A stretch of 64,000 nucleotides of DNA from Tretioscincus oriximinensis (taxonomy: Eukaryota; Chordata; Lepidosauria; Squamata; Gymnophthalmidae), in NCBI GenBank assembly GCA_022410635.1, contig JAJVDF010000453.1:1-64000 (forward strand). The letters run 5' to 3'. Every line of letters begins with the position of its first letter. The stretch's first letter is position 1. The notes under the pieces were generated by a model, which was not told the DNA's origin, searched no databases, and worked only from the letters and a program-made list of their open reading frames with translations. Position numbers and translations under genes: made by a program. Of the stretch, positions 48,801 to 60,800 are shown piece after piece.

Positions 48801-51800
48801 CACATATTTTTAATAGAGGTTTATATATTCATTGTGATGGACTTGTAAAAAAAATATAGACATTCTGGAACATTAAATTTGATGAATTATATATTAAACA
48901 TAAGATTATGTAAATCTCCCAAATCCTGTATATTACAACTGTATAGAAATCAAAACATAAGAATTAAGATATTTAATTGAAAAATTATTAAGAGCTGCAG
49001 AGGCTCTCACAGCACTTAGTAGAAAGGATGGCAGTCAATGGAAGGATGTTTTAGATATATAATAGTTTTAAATTTAATCTATAGATTTTATTGAATGATA
49101 TTTTTAGGAATGCAGACAGGAATGAACCTGGTCTGATTGTCTACACAAACAATAAAAACCCAAGATTTCTCAGGGAAGAAACAGCAGAGTTAGAAACCTA
49201 TTATTGTGACTAGACTAAATAAATGAAATTGGTCAACACAAACGGACTGCAACATTAAGTACAAAGCTGTCAAGGGGGAGAGAAAGACAGCGACGGTAAT
49301 TATGTATCATTCTATAAGTGAATTGTGAAAGTTTTGCATTGTATTTTGTTTTATGTTCAATTTTGTATTATGTTTTATTTTCATCTTTTAAAAGAAAGTG
49401 TATATTTGTTCACTGCACTGCTAGTATCAATACTAACAAACTACACCCATCACTATTTATACCACTCAATAAAATGAAATAGCCGAATAATCTTCTAATC
49501 CAATTTTATAAATATTAACCCACTTATTTAAACTGCACTATTTTATATGGATGAACAAATAGTTTCTCAACCTTTAATTTCTAAATACTGTACAAACTAA
49601 AGAGATTAAATTAAAAAAGCCAGATTTATTTCTGATCCAATCACTTTTTGTTCAACATGCTTCATCATGAATTTCTTCCACCAATGCAAGGCCACTCTGG
49701 ATTGTTAGTAGTATGAATACATGCTGGTCCCCCCTCGCCCCCAACTGGCCATATACTGTGTTTACTGTGAAAATGATACTTTGAGCATTATTTTGGTAAG
49801 CACTGCACAAACTTATTGTGGTAGAAACTCCTGTGACACAGACAGAACAGTAACTTGTTCATTAGTCTAACATTTTCANTTTCACTGCTATTATTGTACT
49901 GCACAAAAAGGAAAGAATGCTTAGTTTTTTCTTTAAGATGATCTGTTTTTCACTCTGATCCTCTTATTGACGTGGTTTGTGAGAAATACAGTATATACAA
50001 CCAAGAGAGTCCCACAACTAGCAACCTCTTCAGCTTGTCATATTGATCATGATTACAGACAAACACACTGGGACCTATTTTTAAAGGGCGGATTCTTGAG
50101 GTCCAATTTTTAGTGTCACCAGAAAACTGCAAAGCAACAAACTTGCAAAGGTGAAACAAACTACTGACCCATCACAGCAACTTAAAATCAGTGTGGGTTT
50201 TTCAAATGAAAAGATTTCGATTTTTTATTTTAAACTGTTTTTTTTNAAAAAAGAACCTAGCCCAAATACGTCATCACAAGTAGTAATCATTTCTAATGAT
50301 TTCTAATTATGGGGAAATAAAAGCAAAATACTAGGGAAGATCAGGAAGTGGAAATAAAAGCAGCAAGGACATGTTCTTGAAGTCTTTTTAAAAATTGCAA
50401 CAAGTACGGCCTATTATAGAATTTTAAAAAATCACAGTAGAACTAGTTATAAAAAAACATCTCATACAACTATCAAGAATACAGGTTTTCCTCTTTATAT
50501 TTTACAGTTGGGTTCTCACATTATACATGGTGAAACCGTGTGCAAGAAACAACTACTTTGATGTATTCTAAAGTCTTTTTTTCACCCAAGGGGTCAATGG
50601 TCTATGGAATTCATTTCCAGAAAAGGTGATAATAATTGGCTGTCTGGGTAAGTTCAAGACAGGGTTAGATAAATTAATGGAAGACAGCTATTAGGATGGA
50701 AAAAACAGGCAATATTCCTGGAACACCACTTTCAGGAAATCAAGGAGTGGTGAAGGTTTTTTCTTTTTCTACTTGAGACTGTCCTAGTGCAACTGATGGG
50801 CCACTGTGTAAGACAGAATGCTGGACTAGATGGGCTATGGCCCAATTCAGCAGGGCTCCTCTTATGTTCTATGTAATTCCACAGCGGGATAAATTATTGA
50901 CTTACACTTGGTAGACTGAAACTTTCTTCTGTTGTATTGGGTTATATCAGGTATTTTATTCTTGGGTTGAATCAAGTTATGTTCAATCCCCAGATCACTA
51001 TGGAGATTCTTGGCAGAAACACAGAAGTGCCATTATCAGATTTCAGATCAAAATGGCTGTCTGGGGAAGGGTTACTCAAGAGTTTGCAGGACCTTATAAC
51101 AGGAATGCCTTCTCAACAGGATCAACCATCCACCAAGGATCAACAAAAATGAAAACGCCATTCATAATTTGTAAAGTATCTTTTTCCTCACCATATGCCA
51201 AGGGAATTCAAATATCAGGGGCATGGCTGCATAGCATAAGAAGACAAAAACATTCAGATGCATTTTAAATTAGGCCTTCACTCACGAAACTGCACTATCG
51301 TACAGCTCCTACAACTGAATATTTCTAACTTTGATATTTTATCTGGCAGTCTGAACATTTAAGATCTGTAAGCCAGATCCACCTTGCAGTCAACAGACCC
51401 AGCAACAGTAAATTAGCCATTCATTGCTTCAGCTACAAATATATCTTTCTGTAGAATCAGTCTAGCTTTGATTTGTTATGAATCAGAGAAGTGCAGCTCG
51501 ACAACATCCTAAATCTCTCTGGTTTAGTTTGGTCTGGCAATGTGCTGAATCAAGGAAAACAGAGAGATTTGAGAAACTAGCAGTTTTGCACTGTCACTCA
51601 TGTTAATTCTCAGTTTCTCAGACAGCATAAGCCATTTTTAATTTATTAGTAGTATTTCATGTTAAATGTTTTGTGTAATTGCTACAAATCTCCCTAAAGG
51701 ACTAGAAGTAAATAAATAGAGTCCTCTGCAGCTTCCTGGAGAAGCTAAGGGGTTTAGGAGTTTGTGACACTGCATTGCAGAGGCTCTGCTCCCATCTCCA

Positions 51801-54800
51801 AGGTGCTTCTAGACAGTGGTGATAGAGTTTTGCTAGACATCCTGGGAGCTCACTTTTGGGGGTCATCAGGGGTTACTTCTCTCTCCCATGCTATTTAATA
51901 TCTATATGAAGCCTTTGGGAGAGGTCATCAGGAACTTTGGAGTAAAGTGATCGAACAAGAAAAGGATNTTGGNGTATTGGTGGACAGTTCAATGAAGATG
52001 TCAACCCAGTGTGCAGCAACAGCAAAAAACGCAAATTCTATGTTGGAATTAGGAAAGGATTATTTTGCCTCTTTATAAATCTGTGGTGAGGTCACATTTG
52101 GTATACTGTGTTCAGTTCTAGACACATCATCTCAAGGTATAGAAAAGGGCAACAAGAGCGATCTAGGGACTGGAACACCTCCCTTATGAAGTCAGGCTGC
52201 AAAGTCTGGGCCTCTTCAACCTCAAAAGACAGCATTTGAGAAGTGATCTGATTGAAGTGTACAGAATCATGCATGGGATGGATAGGATGAATAGAGAAAA
52301 ATGTTTTTTCTATCACACTACACTAGGACCAGAAGGCATTACTTGAAACTGATGGGCAAAAAAGTGAGAACACACAAAGGAAAGTATTTTTTCTGCCAGA
52401 AGGTCATCGGCCAGTGGAATTTACTTTCTGAAGAAGTGGTGGTAGCTAACAGCTTGGATAGGTTCAAGACAGGACTAGACAGGTTTATGGACACTAAGAG
52501 TATAAACGGTTACTAGGGTCTGGATGCTGCCTCTGGAATGGAGCAATAGGCAGGACTCCTGAAATACCATTTGCAGGAAGTCATAAACAGNTGCATATTT
52601 TGCTTTCTTCTGTTCAGACTGCCCAGGTGCAATTGGTGGGCCTCTGTGTGAGATAGAATGCTGGACTAGATGGGCTCTGGCCTAATTCAGTAAGGCTCTT
52701 CTTATGTTCTTATGTTAAGTGCCATCAATATGTAGATGACATTCAGCTCTATCTCCATGTTCCATCTGAATCAGGAGAGGNGGTTGATTGGTTGACAGAT
52801 GCCTGGAAGCAGTGATGGGCTGGACGGGGGCAATAAATTGAAGCTGAAACCAGACAAGATGGGGTGCTGTGTGTTGGAGCATCCCAAGTTCATGAAGTGG
52901 GGAGCTCCCCTATCCTTGATGGGGTAAAATTGCACTATAATTGATGAGTGCAAAATCTGGGGGTGCTTCTGGACTCTGCACTGACACCTGAAGATCATGT
53001 ATAGGCGGTAGCCCAAAGTCCCTACTTCCAGTTTCACCAACTACGGACACTTCTGAACAGGGATGATTTAGCCACAGTTATATGCTCTGGTAACTTCCAG
53101 ATTGAGCTGTGGTAATGCACTCTTTACGGGGCTGCCCTTGAAAATGGTTAAGTTGCAGTTTTTGCAGAATACAGCAGCTAGACTGCTGACCAGAATGTCT
53201 GGCTGGGCGCACATCATGCCAGTCTTGAAAGAGCTACACTGGCTGCCAATCCACTACCTGCCAAAATTAAAAACCAACCAGAAAAATTAAAGAAAACGAG
53301 ACAAAATTTGAAGTGTGAGGTTTTCAGGGTGGGAAGGTCAATTGTTTGATTTGTTTTACGTAGGGAACCATTTTGGCATCTTAAGATAGGAAGGGAGTAT
53401 TATAGAAATATTTCAGTAAATAAAGCTTTTCTGAGTTCATAGATTGCATGTGTTAAGCTAACATGTAATTTAATAACCAGTTTTCACTTTATGGGAAAAG
53501 GGTGCATTTAAATATACTACAGTTTTTTACAAAAGAAAAAGCCACTGTAACAGAAAGCTTAAAAAACAAAAACTAAAAGCAATCCCTTTCTTGGCATTTA
53601 CAGCAGTGTTTAGTACTGAAAACTTCTTAATTTCGGGAAACACTTGTATATACTCGAGTATAAATTGTCCTGAATGTAAGCCAAGACACCTACAAAAAAC
53701 CGGAAAAAATTATTGACTCGAGAATAAGCCTTTCAGAGCGCGGGGGGGGGGGGGAGAGAAGGAAAGAAAGGAACCCCACACCTCCCCTGTGCCCATCCAA
53801 AGGTAGCAGCAGCCACCCACATACAACTGCACAGACTTGAGGAGGGAAGACACTGGAGCATGCTGGGAAATGTAGTCCCATCTGTGGCTGGGAGAAAAGG
53901 CGAGGATGGAGGAGGCCGAGGCGGCTCCAGGGGAGTGGAAGAGATTGGAGAACACCCGCACTACACCCGAGTATATGTTGAGGGGGGACTTTTTTCAGCA
54001 TTAAAAATGTGCTGAAAAAGTAGACTTATACTCGAGTATATACAGTACATTTCAGTACCAAGGCTATCTAAATGTAGTATTCTTCAGCAACAGCGTTACA
54101 TTCTAGCACGTTCTGAAACTTCTGCACTTTGTTTCTAGGGAACATTTCCTTTTGTCACCACCACCATTTACTAATAAAAGTTCTTACTCAGCACTTGAAG
54201 ACTTATAACCATCCCTTCCAGGGGATCCAGCATTATCTCTTCAAAAGCAAATAGCCATGAAAGAGAAAAGTACATATTCAGGTCAAGACAGAAAGAAAAA
54301 CCCCATCACCCCTAAACACATTGTTGAATACTGCACAATTCCAGAGCCTGATTATTTGAGATATAAATAAGAAGTGTATCAACATGCAGGAACTGAGAGT
54401 ATCAAACCCTAACAAGAAGCAGCCAGCCCCTTGCTGTCCTAGGCACATAAACAGGAGCGAGAGTGGGGCCTGCTGGGAAATGTATTCTAATCCCCACCAC
54501 CAGCAGGGTGGGAATATGAGAGGCTGCCTGGTAGACAAACTACACTTTCCAGCAGGCCCTGCCCCCAGCACAACACCAACTGTCTCATGGCCTGCTCAGC
54601 TGCTTCTGCACTTTTAAAAAACTTTTCCCAAGTTGGAGATGCTGCCATTGNTGCTGCCAGGTTATTGATGGGCCTGGGGGCCAAGATTGGTCGGGTGATA
54701 GACAGAGCACACTACTGTGAAGAGAGAGTAAGAAAGGGGAAGGCTGGGAGAGGCTGGGAAATGGAGTGAGAGAAAGCTGCCACAGAGAAGGCCCTATTAC

Positions 54801-57800
54801 GGGTTCCCATGCTCACAGCCACTGAGGGTGGTGGTACAGTTAGGAGGGCCTCCCCTGTAGATCTTAAGGCACGTGCAGGCTCATATAGGAGAAAGCATTC
54901 CTTTAGATATTTGGGGTCCAAGTTATTTAAGGATTTAAAGGTTAGAGTTAATACCTTGAATTGGGCTCGGTAGCAAATTGGCAGCCAGTGCAGTTCTTTC
55001 AGGACCGGTGTGATGTCAGTTGAACCGGCCAGCAGTCTAGCTGCTGTGTTCTGCACCAGCTGCAACTTCCGAACCATTTTCAAGGGCAGCCCTATATAGA
55101 GTGCATTACAGTAGTCCAACCTGGAAGTTATCAGAGCATGGATTANTGTGGCCAGATCACCCCTGTCCAGAAGTGGCCACAACTGGCAGACCAGACATAG
55201 CTGGAAGTAGGCGCTCCTGGCCACCGCCTCCACCTAATCAAGTGTCAGCGAAGGATCCCGAAGCACCCCGAGATTTTGCACCCGTGTCTTATAGGGCAAT
55301 TCAACCCCATCCAGGACAGGGTGCCTACTCATTTCATGGACCCGGATGCGGTGACACACAGCACTTCTGTCTTGTCTGGATTCAACTTCAATTTATTAGC
55401 CCCTGTCCAGCCCATTACTGCCTTCAGGCACGTGTCAAGCACTTCAACCGCCTCTCCTGATTCAGATGGAACAAAGAGATAGAGCCAAGTGTCATCTGCA
55501 TATTGATGACACTTCACTCCAAATCTCCTGATGACCTCTCCCAGCGGCTTCATATAGATGTTGAACAGCATGGGGGAGAGGATCGACCCCTGAGGAACCC
55601 CACAACTAAGCTCCCAGGATGTCAGCAAGGCTCCCCCACCACCACTCTCTAGAAACAGCCTTGGAGATAGGAGCAGAACCACTGCAATGCTTTGTCACCA
55701 ACTCCTAAACACCATAGCCTCTCCAGGAGGATACCATGGTCAATGGTATCAAAGGCCGCTGAGAGGTCTAGGAGAACCAACAGGGTAGAATTTCCCCCAT
55801 CCCTCTTCCGGAGAATGTCATCAACCAGGGCAACCAAGGTGGTTTCTGTACCACAACCAGGTCTGAAGCCAGATTGAAATGCGTCTAGATTATCCTTTTC
55901 TTCCAAACATGTCTGCAGTTGAACAGCCATGGCCCTGTCCAGAACCTTGCCCAAGAAGGGTATGTTGGCCATCGGGCGGTAGTTATTTAACTCTTCTGGG
56001 TCCAAGGAAGGCTTCTTGAGGGGGCACACCACTGCCTCTTTAAGAGCCAGCTGGATCACCGCATCCCTCAAGAAATCATTCAGTACTCCCTTGACCCACT
56101 CGGTCATACCCTTCCGGCTCGCTTTTATCAACCAGGAAGGGCAAGGATCCAGAGGGCATGAAGTTGGCCTAACCTCAACAAGCAGCTAGTCTACATCATT
56201 AAACCGCAATAATTGAAGCTGATCCAAGATAACAGGACCAGACAGTTCTCTGGCACTTCCTCTGGCCTATTCACAAGTGTGGCATCCAATCCCCCATGAA
56301 TCTGAGCGACTTTGTCCTCAAAGTGCCCTGCAAATTTGTCACAGCAGATATTGGATGGCCTTTGCCCTTGCTCTCTTGAGTTAGATCTTATAAGGCCATT
56401 TACCACTCGAAAGAGCTCTGCTGGACGGCTACTGGAGGACGCAATGGTGGCAGAGAAATAATTCCTTTTCGCTACCACCATTGACACGTAGGCACGATAA
56501 TGTGCTTTAACCTGCGCTCGATCAAACTCTTGTTGGGNTTTAGGCCACCTGCACTCCAGCTGTTGGGCTTCCTGTTTTATCACAACTCCCTGGAATACCA
56601 GAGTGCTCTACGGGCATTCACAGGTACGCCGAGGGCACTTGGGAACGATCATGTCAATAACCTTGGCAGGAGCACCATCCATGCCAACTGGAAAATCCCC
56701 CAGAGCATTCAGGAATCGCCTGGATTCCATAAATCTCTGAGGGCGGACCATCTGGGTTCTCCACCCCTGCAGAGGGGAACTGCCACTGTAAGTCTGAATC
56801 TCACCCACCCATGACAAAAGGCATGGATGACATGGATGAAGCTACTCTGATGTAAACAATAACCAACTGCCGGTGCCTCTTTCTCTACTTCCTAACAGAA
56901 TTTTTGTCCTGTAGTTTTGTGTTTCTGCCTACTTTTTTATGCTGTTTTGTCATGATTATAAGAGTTTGGGGTCCTAGCAGCTTCATCAGNGGCAGCAGTC
57001 CAAATGAGAAACAAGTGAAACTGAGCTAATATTGTTCTGGTGGTGGGACCTGCTGGGTAGTGTAGTTTGACCAGTGATCAGCCTCTTCTGCCAAGTCTGC
57101 ATGGGGCCTTGTCATGCAAACTAAAACTCCCAGCCTGCATCACAGATAGCCCAGGGCAGGAGGAAGCCCCTTTAGCCAATTTGCATCCAGATCCATCCCA
57201 AAGAAACATTTTTTCTGCTTACAAAAAAGTGGCTGGGGGAAAGTGAGAGGGAAAGAGGGAAGGAAGGAGGGGGAATGGAATGAGGGGGGCTGGAGCACTT
57301 CCGTTATGAAATCCGGCTGTAACCTCTGGAATTCTTCAGCCTTGAAGGACAGTGAGAGGTGATCTGATTGAAGTATATAAAATCATGCACAGATGGATAA
57401 GATGAATACAGAATCAGGCAGCATTCCTTAAAACTGATGGGCAGAAGATGGGGACAGACAAAGAAAAATATTTTTCATCCAGAAAGTCGTCGGCCTTTGG
57501 AAGTTACTTCCAGAAGAGGTGGCGGTAGCTAGCAGCCTGGATAGCTTTAAGAGAGAAGTAGACAAGTTCATGGACACCAAGGGTATAAACAGCTACTAGG
57601 ATGGATGTCTTGATACTGCCTCCAATATGGAGCAACAGGAAGGATTATCCTGAAATAGCATTTGCAAGGCGTCGACAACAGGTGAAGATTTTGCATTCTT
57701 CTGTTTCGGACTGCCCAGATGCAATTTGTGGCCAATGTGTGAGACAGAATGCTGGACTTGCTGGGCTCTGACCCAGTTCAGCAGAGCTCCTCTTACTTTC

Positions 57801-60800
57801 TTTTGAGGGTAGAGAGAGAAAGAGAGAGGCAGCAGGCACACTATTTTTTGCCCAAAGGCTTACATCTATGTTCCCCAACGTATTGTTATGGTACCTATTT
57901 ATCTACTTGTAATTTCTTGCTTTCAAACAGCTAGGTTGGCTGAAACTGACTCCTTTCCACAGCAAACATGAGGCCTCAAACTCAAACTTAACTTCTGCAC
58001 CACTATGCCTCATTAGCTCTGAATGTAATAAATACATTTACTTAGCCTGAGCAAGAAATGCTAACCGATATTTTGTTTTAAGAAGCTTGACAACTTCCTA
58101 TATTTGTTCCAGAAGATTCAGTATAATAATGTTTTTTTATCCATACTCCTATTCTTATCAGATAAATGACTGCAGTTTGTATATTGTTTGTACACAATAT
58201 ATATATATATCACTATTGCCATTATTACTATTAAAAATAACCATTATTAGTACATCACTGGCTTTGTTCTAAGTAGCAGCAGAAATCTGATTCAGTTTGC
58301 CTTCTAGACAATTCATATTAAGTTATTTATCTTTGCTGAGCTGAAAAGAAAGCTATGTGTCATGAAACCTTATCTACTGTTAATAATCTTTCCATAAAGG
58401 TTTTACAGGCTCTCTAGAACACAAAATCCATGGTTTTAGATATTCCACCGCATTGTTACTTATTTTCTATGACTTTAAATTTGTGTTCCATTGGCCATTT
58501 CCTGATTTTTTAAACTTACGATGCTAACATAAAAAAATGTACAGAATTTTTTAACGTATGCATGCCACTCCTCAACCTGGTCAAAAGGATTTTGCCCTTT
58601 TGATGTTCCAACTTTAATCATTTTTTGTAGGCTAGCTTGCTATTCAATTAGTTTTAACTGTTAAAATTATGTAGGAAACCACATATACCAGATTGGAATA
58701 TCCCAGATTTGGGGACTTTGTAGGCACCCCTGAAAATTGAAGACAAAATCCTGATTTCTAATACCTGTCACATCATNCTATCAAGAGCAGCACTGGCCAA
58801 TAATGACATACAGACTGTGACCCTGACTCGGCATAAGGGGTGCTGATATATGTGTGGGGGGAGGCAGAAAGATAAATGGGGCAAGGGGCACTGGCTGGTA
58901 AAATGCCNGAGATTTTAAAATCATGGCTAGGGCTTGGGAGGAGCAGGGTTCGGCCATTATTCAGGTGTGGCTGTGATATTAGGATTTTTAAGTAGTAATG
59001 TGGTAAGCCAAAAAAGTAGAGCTTTCATTTGAAGCCAAAGCTGACAAAGCAGGTCACTTAAGAATTCCTAAAAGTTATTATGAATAAGAATGTTAGCTTC
59101 TTGGAAATACTTTACTGGGACATCATTTAGAAAGCAATCAATTCTTTAAAATGATTCATTTATTTATCCATCTGTACCTTATCACAATCTCATCACAATG
59201 ACAATATAGTATTACAGAACACATTTGCATTTCAGGTTTCCTTGAATGACTCTTAGAAGACAAGAAGGAAAATTTCTAAAAACGCAGTGTTGTTATTTCT
59301 TTTCCAAGTTTCAATAAGGATTCTAAGAAACACGTTAAAAACTCCAATCTGCAGGCAATCTCCTTAGTGATGCCTACCAGAAAGATATAACCAGTGTAAG
59401 CACAGGCTGTCTGTTCTGCACCATTTGTTCAAGGAAACACAGTGGAGCTGGCTAGACTGATTCCCTTTGTTGCTGTGTAATAAGAATAGAAAGGAAAAAA
59501 TACTTTCCTCAATCCCTCCCGCTACAATGAAACTAGATCACGTTTTGACCCAAGATAGCTTAGTTACTGGTTATACAAAAGAACTGTAGACTTATAAATA
59601 ACAAAACTTCTGCTTCTTCAAGCCACAGTTATGGGCTCTTCCTTCAGTTTGTAAGGAAACCAAACATGGGTTTAGAACTCTAATTTGTAAGTCCTCATGA
59701 TTTGCGAATAACAAAAAATATGGTTTAATATTTGAATATTAAATCAAGAACATAATTACTGTATAAGGAAGAAATGGTAGAAGGGTATGACTAAGATCTA
59801 GATCAAATTATTCATACAATCCAAATGAATTTGACTTCTATATTCCTGCACTAAACAAAGCAATATAGGAATTTCTCCTAGTAGACTTGACTGGCAAGAT
59901 GAAGACTGTATAATTAAAGTCTCTGTTTCTTTCTGCCTGTCACCCCCAGCTGCCAAGCTCCACAATTTCAACTGAAGCTGAGCAACACAGATCTATTATA
60001 GAGTATACATTTTCTCCCCCATCTCTTTAGGAAACAAAACCTATATACAGACACTATAAAATGGAAGCATTATTCCAGAATATATCCCTAGTCATAACAA
60101 TAGCCCAATTTCAACTGGCAACAGTCATAAAAAGACAGTTGTATACCTACCATTAGCATACTATATTTCAATGGATTCAATATTAAGATTTTCTTCATTT
60201 TAACAGGGTGGAGGGGTCTGGTAGAATATTAAAGCATAGAAGTCCAGCAAGGGGACCTGTAGCACTTGTAGACTAACAAGAGAAAGGTAGATGGCATGAG
60301 CTTTCATAGACACATCTTCAGATGTATCTAAAGAAGTAGACATGCATCCAAAAAAAGCTCATGCCATCTACCTTTCTCTTGTTAGTCTCCAAGTGCTACA
60401 AGTCCCCTTGTTGGACTTTCTACTAACAGGGTTATTTCTCTGAAACTGACATAGAAGAAAAGTGTAGGACACATGAACGCTTGTTGACAAGTCTACTTCT
60501 TGAAATGTTCATTTCTTCATTTTAAGAATATTTTAGTAAGTGCATATAACTCGGCTCAGTTTCATCATTTAGTATTATGGTTTTTACAGTTATAAGGTGA
60601 ATGAAATTAACTATTTTGCAATATAAACTTCTCTATAGTGTAAATCTGTTTTTAATATGTGCTTTTGATTTCTGAGATCAATGTTGCCTCAAGTAAATCA
60701 TAATTCTATCTTATATTCCCAATTACATGCAGACATCAAGAACAAAAGTTTGATTCTACAGTATCTAGTAACAAAAGAAACCCTGAACATACGCCTTTAA

